A stretch of 64,000 nucleotides of DNA from Dugong dugon (Eukaryota > Chordata > Mammalia > Sirenia > Dugongidae), in contig CM057469.1 of NCBI GenBank assembly GCA_030035585.1, forward strand, positions 66,233,501 to 66,297,500, written 5' to 3'. The position numbers were made by a program, and so were the translations under genes. Positions 10,411 through 22,156 of the stretch are shown in pieces (the stretch's first letter is position 1; the number at the start of each line of letters is the position of its first letter). The notes below the pieces were generated by a model. It had not been told where the DNA came from. It made no database searches and was given only the letters and a program-made list of their open reading frames with translations.

Positions 10411-11294
10411 AAACTCTACAATTCAACAACAAAAAGACAAGCAACCCAATCCAAAAATGGGCAAAGGACTTGAATAGACATTTTACCAAAGAAGATATGC
10501 AAATTGCCAATAAGAACATGAAAAGATGTTCAACATTATTAGTTATTAGGGAAATGCAAATCCAAACCACAATGAGATACTGAAAATAACAAGTATTGGC
10601 AGGATGTGGAGAAAGTGGACCCTCATGCATTGCCAGTGGGATTGCAAGATGGTGCAAACACTGTGGAAAACAGTTTAATAGTTCCTCAGTTAGACTAGAA
10701 TTACCCTATCCTCAGTAATTCCTGTCCTAGGTATATACCCACAAGAATTGAAAGCAGATACATGCACACAAATGCTCATTGCTGCACAAATCACAATAGC
10801 CAAAAGTAGAAACAACTCAAACGGCCATCAATAGATGAACGGATAAACAAAATGTGGTATATACAGACAATAAAATGCTATTTAGCCATAAAGAGAAGTG
10901 AAGTTCTGAGGTATGCTATGATATAAAAACACAATGCTGCGCTAAATAAGTCAGTCACAAGAGGACAAATACTGTATGGTCCCACTTTGAACTATTTAGA
11001 ACAGGCAAATGCATAGAGACAAAAGTTTGTTAGCGGTAACCAGGGGCTGGGGGCTGGGGGAATGGGGAGTTATTGTTTAAGGGGCACCGAGTTTCTGTTA
11101 AGGGTGCCGAAAAATTTAGAAACAGATCATTGTGATGATTATACATATTAAACATGTATGTAATATTAAATATAACATTTATTTATATATATTTAATAGA
11201 CTATATTAAATAGAACATATATAATGGTTCAACTGGCAAATATTTTGTTATATATTTTCACCACAATAAAAACTTAAGAAAAGAAAGCTGAGGC
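10397..11294 (+). mobile_element. L1 3' end inserted in MIR, with target duplication
   Basis: The body at 10411-11280 starts in ORF2 (CCAATCCAAAAATGGGCAAA) and runs into an old-type L1 3' UTR with an A-rich end. Flanking copies AAGAAAACTAAGGC (10397-10410) and AAGAAAGCTGAGGC (11281-11294) match at 12 of 14 positions. The ORF2 frame is broken. Confidence 0.9.
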
Positions 11295-11365
11295 ATTTAA
11301 GGTAACAGACCTAGATAGGATTCAAACCCACATAATCTAGTCCTTAACAACCAAGCTGTCCCTTT
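11281..11365 (-). mobile_element. MIR SINE, right half
   Basis: CTGAGGCATTTAAGGTAACA then GGATTCAAACCCACATAATC completes the reverse MIR begun at 10280. Confidence 0.85.
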
Positions 11366-11742
11366 CTAATCACATCACTTGATCACTTAAAATCCCTCAG
11401 GGACTCCACTTACACCATGGCTAATTCCCTTCACTGCACTCTTGCGTTCATGCTTTTGCACAGGCTGTTGCCTCTGCCAGGAATTTTTATTCCACATTGT
11501 GCATATTCACATGACTAACTCGTATTCATGTCATAAAGCATAGCCAAGGTTCACTCCCTCCCCAACTCTCCCCAGTATTAAAAGCCAGCCCTTTCTTGCT
11601 TATCTCACTTTTCACACTGTAATGTGAATATTTCTCTGCCTCTCCTATTAAACATTAGGGTATCTAAACTGTGACTTACTCCACTGTGTCCCTAGTGAAT
11701 GGCACATGGGTCTAAATAAACATTTGTGGGCTGAATGAATTC
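11366..11742 (+). mobile_element. L2 LINE 3' end
   Basis: Contains TTTTGCACAGGCTGTTGCC, CTCTGCCAGGAATTTTTATT and the terminal AATAAACATTTGTGGGCTGA ending in GAATGAATTC. Confidence 0.82.
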
Positions 11743-11867
11743 ATTACACTCATCGCTGTCCAATGGACAAAGAGTGCTTAATGTGGGAAGTCAGAATAGA
11801 ACTGAACATTGCTACGAACTGACTTGTAAATACCAAAAATTATTTTGCACCTTCGAACACACTACCA

Positions 11868-12028
11868 TGGAGCCCTGGTGGCACAGGTGGTTAAGTGTTT
11901 GGCTGCTAAGCAAAAGGTTGGCAGTTCGAATCCACCATTGCTCTTTGGAAACCCTATGGGGCAGTTCTCCTCTGTCCTGTAGGGTTGCTATGAGTCAGAA
12001 TCAACTCGAAGGCAACCAGTTTTTGGTA
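11868..12028 (+). mobile_element. AfroSINE class A, short form
   Basis: Clear head GGAGCCCTGGTGGCACAG, B-box-like GGCAGTTCGAATCC, CTTTGGAAACCCTATGGGGC body and TAGGGTTGCTATGAGTCAGA tail. Confidence 0.93.
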
Positions 12029-12032
12029 ACAC

Positions 12033-14008
12033 ATTAAAAAAAATTGCTAAAAGCCTGTTAAAACTGTGAGTGCTGAACGAAATAAATCTTACGACAAGCT
12101 TTTTAACAAGCCATTGAAAACAAAAGAAAGTGCCATCAGCAAAGCAATAGCAGGTTCCTGCCTCCATGCAAAAGTTATTACAAGTTAAGGTTTTCTCAAG
12201 AAAAGAGTCAACAAATGTTTTGGCAGTGAGTTGGGAAAATCAAATCTAGTTAAAATGATATTATCATAGAAAGGAATTGATCCAGTAGGCTAGTCTTCTA
12301 AAACTATTCAGCTCGTCTTGATGTACCCTCGGAGGGGAATACAATTTTTCTCTGATTTTAACCTTGATTACTATAGGGAAAAGCCTTAAATGGGATGCTC
12401 TTTTGGTGATAGATAAAACATGTGTGTTGATGCATCTCACAACATGAACACAAGTCTCCAGGGATTTCAGTGTTTAGCCATTCTACGGCCAACAGAGTAT
12501 CATGCCCTATTTTTATGATGCTATGTTTATAAATACGGCTGATTGTGGAGTACTTTCTGAGATACTAGATTTTACTGCCTTTTAATCAATTAGCGGTATA
12601 ACATAGAACCAAGGCAATTTATGAAGAATTTTGAATTTCTTTAGAGAGAGTGAGAAGGTAAACAATATTGTCCAGCATTCTAAACATAAACAGCTTCAAG
12701 CTGTTGATAATGGGGAGATCTTGGTACAATAAAGGCGTTCAGAAAAAGATAATGTGTACAAATGAAGATGAAGGGGAAGACCCCTTACAGATCACAGGAC
12801 TTTGATTACTAAATATGTAGCAAAGACTCAGTAAAAATCAACAACAGGGTGCAATAATTTTCTAGCTATGAGCTGTTCAGTTGTATAGAATCTTATATTT
12901 GGACTTGGATATGTTTAAGCCCTTATCAGATAAATAAACACTGCATGCTCAATTCTTTGCAAAGCCACAAAGTCGTTGGTTTTTGAAATTATGTTGGTAT
13001 GTACTCCCTTGACTTTTTATTACATGTTTTCTGTGATCCCATCATATATTAGGTATGTTATAGGGAAACCCAATGTCAGATTAATACAATCTTCCCAGCT
13101 TTAATCTTGTGCTCTTTTATAAATCTGAGTGCAATGTGTTGGAAGATTTCTCCATCAATTACAGCAAAGCAAAACTCTTCTTCTTAGTGTAATGATTAAA
13201 GCAGAAGCTACAAATAATAAATATGGAAAATGTCATAGCATCCAAATCACTCATAAGCAGTGATCTCGAATCAGAATTTTCAGTTTTTAATAAGAGCTTC
13301 TGAGTATTTATTTTAAAACTTATATACCTTCATTCTCAAAAAATACTTGAGTGACAGTTGATGCCCAGGACACCCACAGCCTACTTAGAGGAGCAAGTGA
13401 ACAGGGGAAAAATGGTACTGAGAGAGCATTTAAGCTTCTTGGTTTAAAAATAGGTGCTTTTCATAAAGTCAATAAAATTTAAAAGCACAATGCAGTACTC
13501 ATAAAAATGATTTTCTATAATCCATAAAATGTTTGAAAGGATAGTATTTTTTAGGAGGAAAAAGAAGGAAAGGAAAACAGGGTATCCCTTCTGTTGAGCT
13601 AGAATTAAGAATTAAAGTCATCAGAAGATTTTTTGGAAAAACAAAAAGAAGAAAGAAAACAAATCGCAAGTGCATAGCTTCTCACTAGATAGCCTCAAGG
13701 TGGACTATATCTAAATTTGAATTTTGACAAAGCATACCATGTCATCTAATAAATGCAAGAGAATGCAATACAGGGGCATTGGGAAGTTTTAGCTTGCCCC
13801 GGAAATACTTCTCTTAGCAAGCTAATTGAAATGGAAAATTCCAGAGTTTTATTTCATTAGATTAGGATTTTAGCTTATTTTCAAATAAAATAACTCCAGA
13901 AGAGATTGACTATTAGGCAAACTGTCATTTATATTTGAGTGTGAACTGCTTTATCATAATCTCTCAAGGGGGTTAATAAGGGACAGGAAGAAAGATGAAG
14001 AAGCTGGA
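12033..14008. other. Low-repeat block of about 2 kb, candidate conserved noncoding
   Basis: I recognise no SINE, LINE or LTR in nearly 2 kb, unlike the surrounding repeat density. It is AT-rich with no long open frame. This is consistent with regulatory or intronic sequence, but conservation cannot be judged without alignment. Confidence 0.45.
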
Positions 14009-14243
14009 TACCTGGGAGGTTATTGTTGTTAGCAGCCTTTGAGTTGGCCACTGACTCATGGTGACCCCATGTGTGTCAGAGTAGAATTGGGTACCATTGA
14101 GTTTTCAGTGGCTGATTTTTTGGACATGGATCACCAGGCCTTTCTTTCATGTTACCGCTGGGTAGACACAAACTGCCAACCTTTTGATTAGCAGCTGAGT
14201 GCGATAATAGTTTGCACCACCCAGGGACTCCTACCTCGGAGGT
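14009..14243 (-). mobile_element. AfroSINE class B with target duplication
   Basis: Reverse copy at 14021-14231, from the TTGTTGTTAGCAGCC tail to the CACCACCCAGGGACTCC head. Duplications TACCTGGGAGGT (14009-14020) and TACCTCGGAGGT (14232-14243) differ at one base. Confidence 0.93.
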
Positions 14244-14962
14244 AGAAGGAAGCAAAAAGAATGAGAAGCATGCAAGCTAAACGTCAGCTAATTCAAAATG
14301 TGGCGTAAGCCAAAGAGATTTCTACATTTGGACAAATTTAGTGAAGATAAAATGCTAGAACTTCTTCAAATAACTAGACAGGTTTTAATCACTGTTCACT
14401 TCAGGTTTCTATGCCCAAAGGTCTGACAGGCAATCACCTGGCATCCACTTTCTCTACTTCAGAGACTCCCTAACTGGGTTTGCTTTGCAAAGGTCACTTA
14501 ATTAGTACTCTGGGTAACTGTTATAAGTTAATATTATCTTCTCCAAGATAACGATAGCATTTTGCGTGTGCTAAGTAAAACAGGAATTAACAAAATTCCA
14601 ATGGCTTACTTAAATGATAAATAATGAGCCATTTTAAGGAAGAGATCTCCTGGGGTGTGCGGGAAAACCTGCTGCTGAAGGCAAGCTCGCCGGATGTGGA
14701 ACTCTCTGCACAGGCATAAACAGGAAACGGAGCGGCTCGTATTGGGCCCAACAGGCTGCCTTGGAAAGGCTCATCTGAAGTGGGCATAGCGCATGACCCT
14801 TGGCAAATGGTGAAGCTGGCGTTTTGTTACATTTTATTTTCACACCTGTGCCATCTGTATTTTTCAAAATTCTATCCAATCACTCTGAGACATCTATCAA
14901 AAAGTCACACATACCAACAACTAATAAAATTATCACCTCCCTAATCCCGAAATAAAGAAGCC
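14244..14962. other. Low-repeat block, candidate conserved noncoding
   Basis: No repeat is recognised. 14620-14830 is richer in G+C and keeps several CpGs (for example near GCTCGCCGGATG and GAGCGGCTCG), which is unusual for neutral DNA of this composition. A 66- and an 81-codon minus frame here look spurious. Confidence 0.45.
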
Positions 14963-14964
14963 CC

Positions 14965-15187
14965 GTTGGTATTGACTCCACAGCAATGGGTCTGGTGATA
15001 CAGGGGTTAAGTGCTTGGCTGCAAACCAAAAGATCCGTGGTTTGAACCCACCCAGCAGCTCAACAGGAGAAAGATGTAGCAGTCTGCTTCCCTAAAGATT
15101 ACAGCCTTGAAAACCCTATATGGTAGTTCTACTCTATCCTACAGGGTCACTATGAGTCGGAATTGACTCGATGACGATGGGTAAATC
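14965..15187 (+). mobile_element. AfroSINE class A, long form, preceded by a stray tail
   Basis: 14965-14990 reads GTTGGTATTGACTCCACAGC and resembles a SINE 3' tail. It is followed at once by a head lacking its first bases, then the GGAGAAAGATGTAGCAG module and tail to 15187. The arrangement suggests a head-to-tail remnant of two copies. Confidence 0.87.
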
Positions 15188-15395
15188 CAAATTATAGAAG
15201 TGCCTATGATGTTTTCATGTTGTCTTTTTGACATAGCATTTAACAAAACTATTATCAGCAAATAGTCTCAAACCCTGAAAACTCTCCAGGGAGGGCTTTT
15301 ATGTTTCTTCTGTATGATTATCATCATGTACACAAAGTATATCATCCTAGGATGATGGTTTAAGGACAATACATTTTTCTTTCAACTTAAATGCA
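15188..15395. other. Unique sequence
   Basis: Nothing recognised; contains a short palindromic stretch, ATCATCCTAGGATGAT, near 15341. Confidence 0.4.
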
Positions 15396-15600
15396 GGAAT
15401 TCCTGGGTGGTACAAACGGTCAATACATTTGGCTGTTAACCCAAAGGTTGGAGGTTCTATTCTACCCAGAAGCACCTCGGAAGAAAGGTCTGGTGATCTA
15501 CTTTAGAAAAATCAGCCATTAAAAACTCTATGGAGCACAGTTCTCCTCAGACACACATGAAGTCACCATGAGTTAGAGTCGACTAGATGGCAACTTGTTT
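15396..15600 (+). mobile_element. AfroSINE class B
   Basis: Head GGAATTCCTGGGTGGTACAA, module GAAGAAAGGTCTGGTGATCT, AAAAATCAGCCATTAAAAAC, tail CACCATGAGTTAGAGTCGAC. Confidence 0.93.
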
Positions 15601-16092
15601 AAATGTTGAAGTGGGAACTAAAACTTTGAATCTCAAGTGATCATGTCAAAAAGAAAGCATATAACCCTATAAAAATATAGGCGATCAAATTTCCTTACCA
15701 AATTTATCAAAATGATCTGGTTTACCAGGGCAATTATGAAAATGAAAGTTTCCCTGTGCAACAGAAATAAACCCATTTTTACTGTCCTCATAATAATCCC
15801 ACATAAATCTTTCTTTGGCAACATTACATATTGTCAATAAAATTCAGTTCTGTATCATGGCATGTGACATTGTTCAATACCAACCCTCATATTAATTTAA
15901 AACAAAGGTTATTTCTGGAGAAAATAAGGCCAATAAGTCATACTTTCTTAAACATATGAGTTAATCCTTTATGAGATCACCCATCTTTAAAATACACCAT
16001 AAAAACTTAAAGCAGGGTCACTTAAAAATGACACAATTACTTTAAAATGTATAAAATTTAACTCAAATATGATACAAAATTGTATTAAAATG
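15601..16092. other. Unique AT-rich sequence
   Basis: A 63-codon minus frame at 15633-15824 is hydrophobic by AT-richness and is not convincing. Nothing else is seen. Confidence 0.45.
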
Positions 16093-16328
16093 ATCTATTT
16101 ATATATATATATTTTTAAAAAGTTGCTGTCGAGTTGATCCAACTCATAGCGACCCTATAGGACAGAGTAGAACTGCCCCATAGGGTTTCCAAGGCTGTAA
16201 ATCTTTACAGAAGCAGACTGCCACATCTTTCTCCCACTGAGAAGCTGGTGGGTTCGAACTGCTAACCTTTCAGTTAGCAGCCAAGTGCTTAACCACTGCA
16301 TCACCAGGGCTCTTTATCTATTTACATA
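16093..16328 (-). mobile_element. AfroSINE class A, long form, with target duplication
   Basis: Complete reverse copy with tail GTTGCTGTCGAGTTGATCC, module GCAGACTGCCACATCTTTC and head CACCAGGGCTC. Duplications ATCTATTTATATA (16093-16105) and ATCTATTTACATA (16316-16328) differ at one base. Confidence 0.95.
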
Positions 16329-16827
16329 GAAAATAATTACTTAAATTAATTATCAAATTTGCATGTGTCTTTTCTGATCTTGTTATACTCTGAATTTTAG
16401 GGAATATTAATAACCTGTATTAACTTACTAATACATTAATATTCACTCAATTTTTAGGTGTGTTATGATAAGAGAAAGTGGTAGTGACTTACAAACCTAA
16501 ATACAGAGATGGTTTTTTTTCTAGATTCTGCTTTAGCAAGAAATAAGCTGAGCACACCTCATGTTAGTATCGTTATTAATGGCACCAACAAACCTTTAAC
16601 AATGGAGACAGTGCATCTGGAATTTGCAAAGGAATTGCCGTAAAGAGGTCACAGGAAGAAGACAGAAAAAAAAATGTAGGTTTATCACTCATGTATATTA
16701 ATCCCCAATAAGACAGGACCTGATATCACAGCGTCTCGGAGGAAGAAAACAAAACCATTCCCTGCGTAAACATCCCCCATGAGGAGCCAACGAGACTCGG
16801 AGGCCCTGTCTGCAAAGGCAGATAGCA

Positions 16828-16848
16828 GCCATCCATCCATCCATCCAT
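16828..16848. repeat. (CCAT)n short tandem repeat
   Basis: Five consecutive CCAT units. Confidence 0.9.
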
Positions 16849-17990
16849 GACAGTAGAGGGTCTGCTTTGTGTTTATTGGGTCTGGGGCCGAAGCTGCAAC
16901 AGACAATCAATAACACAGAACGGGGGAAGAATCACGTAAAATGTCCGAAATCGCATGCCTAGTTGCCATTATTCCATTTCCTAACTTACTAGCCAACTTC
17001 ACCTTCCACAAGGTGCTGAGAGCTTGTACTCAAGAGCAACAGGAGTTTATAAAAGGCTGGTATTAGCTGCGGACAGAGCTAAGCACCTCAGCAGTGACAC
17101 AATATAAACTTCACTACATGAAATCCTGGAAGTTGATGTAAACAGCTTTTAATAGCAGTGAACATTTGTTCGCTTTGTTTAGACCATCTGGATGTTCCAT
17201 TGTGTTCAGCTCAACACTGACTGCCGCTGGGTGACAGTTGATATATGTTAAGTACAAGCAAAGCGCCTCAGCCCACTCTGGGGACCTTAAAGAGAACTTT
17301 TCAGTGTTTTGTGGAATATTCTGTCAGATTGCAGCCGAGTCGCCTGCATCCTTAATGGCTACGTGCCAAAGTCCTCCGGCTTTTTTTTATCAAAAGAGAG
17401 TTTTGCTTTTACTGTTTGAAAGGTTAGGAAAACTATGCCAAAGTTCTTCGAGGCAGCTTGGAGAGAACTGGCTGACAGGAATGATTTTCAACATGGAGGA
17501 GAGAATAAAGAGAACCGCAGATCCTAGGAGAATCCAGGTTTTGCTCGTTTAATATGCAACATCTCTGACAAACAAGCCATTAAAACACCACAAAAGAAAC
17601 CCTCACTGATAAATACAAAGCGGCTAGTGCTCTGAAAAGGAGAGATTATCCCGTAAAAGCACGTTCTCCTCCACCTGCACAAACCACTGTGCCATGTGCA
17701 ACTGTGCACACATACGTTTACCTTCTAATGCAAAGCAGCCTCCTCGTGTTCATCCTGATGTCACATGAAGCAGAAGTATTCAAGAGTGAGAAATACCACT
17801 ACAAAAAGAGACAACTCAACAAGTCAACATTACTATGCATAAAAATTACGCAGGCACGGTTGGTGCACTGCCGAGCAAAGAAAGGGCTCAGAAATCTGCC
17901 CTGACTCACTCACCAGCCGGTTTGGCTTTACTGGAACTTCTGTGAAATACTAGACTTACTGTTGCGGAGCTCACCGCACCCACTGCTGTA

Positions 17991-18024
17991 GCTGCTGCCT
18001 GCTGTAAGCAGGGGATGCAGCAGC
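17991..18024. other. Short inverted repeat (hairpin candidate)
   Basis: GCTGCTGC and GCAGCAGC arms enclose a second inner CTGC/GCAG pair, so a two-step stem with a small loop is possible. No miRNA-length stem is present. Confidence 0.5.
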
Positions 18025-18292
18025 AATGGAATTGGAAATACTTCAGATGAAAATGGAGCTCCAATTTTTTAAGACGTCAGTTTAAAAATGGTGTAATAAA
18101 TGGAATTTCACTTCACTGCCAAAAATGTAGAAACTAGCTAATGTACATATAATGACTTGATCTCAGATTCTTTTTCATGTTGGAAACATAATGATACTTA
18201 CTTGTGTTTGCAGTACTGCCAAATTTCAATGAACAGTAGAAATGAGGGCAGAAATTTTATATATAAGTGGAATATATGGCTTATATAACTCT

Positions 18293-18514
18293 GGATGCAT
18301 GATTTAGGAGCCCTGGTGGCTCAGTAGTTAAGAGCTCTGCTGTTAACCAGAAGGTCGGCAGTTAGAATCCACCAGCCATTCCTTGGAAACCCCGTGGGGC
18401 AGTTCTACTCTGTCCTATAGGGTTGCTACGAGTCAGAATTCACTTGATGGCAACAGGGTTTTTTGGTTTTTTTGGGTTTTTTTGCCGGGAGTGCGGCTTG
18501 GATACATAATTTAG
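18293..18514 (+). mobile_element. AfroSINE class A, short form, with target duplication
   Basis: Body from the AGGAGCCCTGGTGGCTCAG head to a TTTTTTGG-rich end. Duplications GGATGCATGATTTAG (18293-18307) and GGATACATAATTTAG (18500-18514) match at 13 of 15 positions. Confidence 0.94.
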
Positions 18515-18570
18515 ATAGTATGTGGTTCTGACAAGTACCACAATTGTTGCCTTTTCTTTCTTGGCTGATA

Positions 18571-18855
18571 TGATGTTGTTGTTACTATTGTTCTCTGCCA
18601 GTGAATCAGCTCCCAACAAATGGTGAGCCCATGTACAATGGGAACAGACCGTTGTGATCTGTAGGGCTTTCATTGGCTGATTTTTGGAAGTAGGTCACCA
18701 GGCCTTTTTCCCTAATTTGTCTTAGTCTGAAAGCTCCACTGAAACATGTTCAGTATCATAGCAACCTGTAAGACTCCCTTGATGGGTAGTGGCTGTGCAT
18801 GAGGGGCATTAGCTGGGAATCTAACCCAGGTCTCCTGCATGGAAGGCAAGAACAC
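18571..18855 (-). mobile_element. Long RTE-tailed SINE, third family
   Basis: Reverse copy. The 3' tail side begins GATGTTGTTGTTACTATTG. The body has GGCTGATTTTTGGAAGTAGG and AGTCTGAAAGCTCCACTG. The head side is GGGAATCTAACCCAGGTCTC, a B-box-like element. At about 285 bases it is longer than class A or B and shares the middle module with B. Confidence 0.8.
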
Positions 18856-18900
18856 CGGTAAGAGAAAATCAAGCTGGAAAAGCAGAAATGAAAACAAGAT

Positions 18901-18995
18901 AGACTCATCTGTGAAATGGGGATATTACTGTATCATCATAGATGAAACAAGATAATGCATGCAAAAGTACCTAGTACAGTGAGATGTATTTCCAT
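18901..18995 (+). mobile_element. MIR SINE 3' half
   Basis: CTCATCTGTGAAATGGGGAT and GATAATGCATGCAAAAGTAC with TAGTACAGTGAGATG are MIR motifs. Confidence 0.7.
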
Positions 18996-19370
18996 AACTG
19001 TGGGTTGAAAATTGATCATTGGTTAATGTATAAGTAAAAATGTGATTATGTGAAGTTGTTACATTGGCAAACAAGAACACACAATAGTATATTTTAAATG
19101 CATTAATAAAGAGTTAAATTATATTTTGAGAACGAGCTCTGTTCTATTGAACAAATTTCTACCAAAAATTTTAAGTTCTATTTATGGGTTAATTATGTAC
19201 CAAGAGCAAGATACACTTTGCAATAGCTTCTAAAAATTACCTTTATCTCCTAGTTACTATTATGACTACAAATTATACAAAGAAACCCAATTCAATAGTT
19301 AAAAAGAAAACAGCACGAAGAAAATTATGCTGGAAATTTATCCCCTATTACATATCACGCAAAACTTGAT
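18996..19370. other. Unique AT-rich sequence
   Basis: Nothing recognised. Confidence 0.45.
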
Positions 19371-21514
19371 GTTGTTGTTGTTAGGTGCTGTCGAGGCAGT
19401 TCTGGCTCATAGTGACCCTGTGTACAACAGAACGAAACGCTGCCTGGTCCTATACCATCCTCACAATCATTGCTATGTTTGAGTCCATTGTTGCAGCCAC
19501 TGTGTCAGTTCATGTCATTGAGGGTCTTCCTCCTTTTCAATTATTCTCTACTTTACCAAGCACAATGCCCTTCTGCAGGGACTGGTCCCTCCTGATAACA
19601 TGTGCAAAGTATGTGAGATGAAATCTCACCATCCTCACCTCTAAGGAACATCATGGCTGTACTTCTTCCAAGACAGATTTGTTCATTCTTCTGGCAGTCC
19701 ACGGTATATTCAATATTCTTCACCAACACCATAATTCAAAGTCATCAGTTCTTCATCGGTCTTCCCTTACTCATTGCCCGGCTTTCGTATGCATGCAAGG
19801 AGATTGAAAACACCATGGCTTGGGTCAGGTGCACCTTAGTCTTCAAAGTGACTTTGCTTTTTTACACGTTAAAGAGGTCTTTTGCAGCAGACTTGCCCAA
19901 TGCAATATATTCTTTGATTTCTTGACTGCTGCTTCCATGGGTGTTGATTGTGGATTTAAGTAAAATGAAATCCTTGACAACTTCAATTTTTTCTCCATTT
20001 ATCATGATGTTGCTTATTGGTCCAGTTGAGAGGATTTTTGTTTTCTTTATGTTGAGGTGTAAACCATACTGAAGGCTATAGTCTTTGATCTTCATCAGTA
20101 AGTGTTTCAAGTCCTCTTCTATTTCAGCGAGCAAGGTGGTGTCATCTGCATATTGCAGGTTGTTAATAAGTCTTCCTCCAATCCTGATGCCCCGTTCTTC
20201 TTCATATAGTCCTGCTTCTCAGATTATTTGCTCAGCCTACAGATTGAATAAGTATGGTGAAAGGATACAACCCTGATGCATACCTTTCCTGATTTTAAAC
20301 CATGACGTATCCCCTTATTCTATTCAAATGACTGCCTCTTTTTCTATATACAGGCTCCTCATGAGCACAATTAAGTGTTCTGGAATTCCCATACTTTGCA
20401 ATGTTATTCATAATTTATTATGATCCACACAGTCAAATGACTTTACAGAGTCAATAAACATGAGAAAACAACTTTCTGGTATTCTCTGCTTTCAGCCAAG
20501 ATCCATCTGACATCAGCAATGATACCCTTGTTCCACATCCTCTTCTGATCCAGCTTGAATTTCTGGCATTTCCCTGTTGATGTACTGCTGCAACCATGTT
20601 TGAATTATCTTCAGCAAAATTTTACTCGTGTATGAGTATTAATGATATTGTTCAATAACTTCTTCGTTCTGTTGGAGCACCTCTCTTTGGAATGGGCACA
20701 AATATGGATCTCTTCCAGTCAGTTGGCCAGGTAGCTGTCTTCCAAATTTCTTGGCATAGATAAGTGAGTGCTTCCAATGTTGCATCCATTTGTTGAAACT
20801 TCTCAATTGGTATTCCATCAATTCCTGGAGCCTTGGTTTTTGCCAATGCCTTCAGTGCAGCTTGGAACCCCTTCCTTCAGTACCATCAGTTCCTGATCAT
20901 ATGCTACCTCCTGAAATGGCTGAATGTCGAGCAATTCTTTTTGGTTCAGTGACTCTGTATATTCCTTCCATTTTCTTTTGCTGCTTCCTGCATTGTTCAA
21001 TATTTTGCCCCAAAGAATCCTTCAAAATTGCAACTTGCGGCTTGAATTTTCTCTTCAGTTCTTTCAGCTCGAGACATGTCGAGCCTGTTCTTCCCTTTTG
21101 GTTTTCTAACTCCAGGTCTTTGCACATTTCATTATAATACTTTACTTTGTCTTCTCAGGTTGCCCTTTGAAATCTTCTGTTCAGCTCTTTGACTTCATCA
21201 TTTCTTCCTTTCGCTTCAGCTACTCGATGTTCAAGAGCAAGTTTCAGAGTCTCTTCTGACATCCATTTTGGTCTTTTCTTTCTTTCTGGTCTTTTTAATG
21301 ACCTTTTGCTTTCTTCATGTATAATGTCCTTTATGTCATCCCACAAGTCATCTGGTCTTCAGTCATTAGTGTCCAATGTGTTAAATTTATTCTTGAGATG
21401 ATGTCTAATTTTGGGTGGGATATACTCAAGGCCAGACTTTGGCTGTTGTAGACTTGTTTGAATTTTCTTCAACTTGAACTTGAACATGCATGTGAGCAAC
21501 TGAAGGTCTGTTCC
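19371..21514 (-). mobile_element. RTE LINE (BovB-like), 5' truncated, minus strand
   Basis: A 2.1-kb reverse copy. The left end begins with (GTT)n and TTAGGTGCTGTCGAGGCAG, the RTE 3' terminus, and the right end stops inside the endonuclease-to-RT linker. It shares extended similarity with 31578-34461 throughout. Confidence 0.95.
19862..21346 (-). pseudogene. RTE linker and reverse transcriptase fragments, inactive
   Basis: Read on the minus strand from 21346, the linker (WMSEETLKLAL, EVKELNRRFQR) is followed by an RT N-terminal region with KAPGIDGIPIE (20652-20846) and PTDWKRSIFVPIPK. The palm YADD codons are present at 20141-20152, and LHLNIKKTKIL lies at 19862-20134. These pieces occupy different frames separated by stops and indels. 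Reverse transcription by this copy is excluded. Confidence 0.93.
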
Positions 21515-22156
21515 ACATACATTATTGTGTACATTGAAAGCACCACTTTGAGAATAATCTTCTTTTTATTGTGCTTTAGGTAAATGAGAATAATTTTTAA
21601 AGTGCCTACATCAGTGCCTGCTATATTATAGAAACACAATAAATATTCATTGAATGAATGCACGATCTCTTAAAGATTCCAGATACATAATTCTCCAATA
21701 CAGCAATCTCAACTTTTAACAACATCAAACGCTGTTGCAACAATGAATGGCACTATGAGTTTCTAAATGTAACAATTAACAACAACAACAGAAACCAGCC
21801 AAATAGTTAGAATTTTCTGAAAGTGTTGCCCCTTTTCATCAGAACTTAACTGATTTCAGAGATAATAAAGTAGGCATGGACTGAACAATTATGATTTTTA
21901 AAAAAATTTATAGTTTTATTTCATATTATACCTTACGTTATATAGATTTCGAAATGCTTCTATACTCATCTCATTAAAAATGACCTATCTTTATGCCCTT
22001 TTCTTTGAAATAAAACACAACTTAAAGTATTGTTTTAAAAAATAGCTACAGTTGATGTTAGAATCATGTTTGATTTTCCATTTAATTTTTACTCTCCCAA
22101 ATTAAGCAATATCCAAAATAATGCACACTACACCAAAAGATTAAACCAACTTTTTT
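21515..22156. other. Unique sequence with an L2 terminus
   Basis: 21601-21662 reads GTGCCTGCTATATTATAG then CAATAAATATTCATTGAATG, the L2 3' terminus on the plus strand. The rest is AT-rich and unassigned. Confidence 0.55.

Larger units (their letters stand above)
16329..18292. other. Low-repeat block of about 2 kb, candidate regulatory DNA
   Basis: No dispersed repeat is recognised apart from a small CCAT tract. CpGs are retained at several points (around 16735-16800, 16925-16960, 17330-17390). A TATA-like TATAAAAGG lies at 17048-17056 and a hairpin at 17991-18024. Open frames (73, 72, 104, 61 and 71 codons) overlap in different frames and match no family. A regulatory role is inference. Confidence 0.5.
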
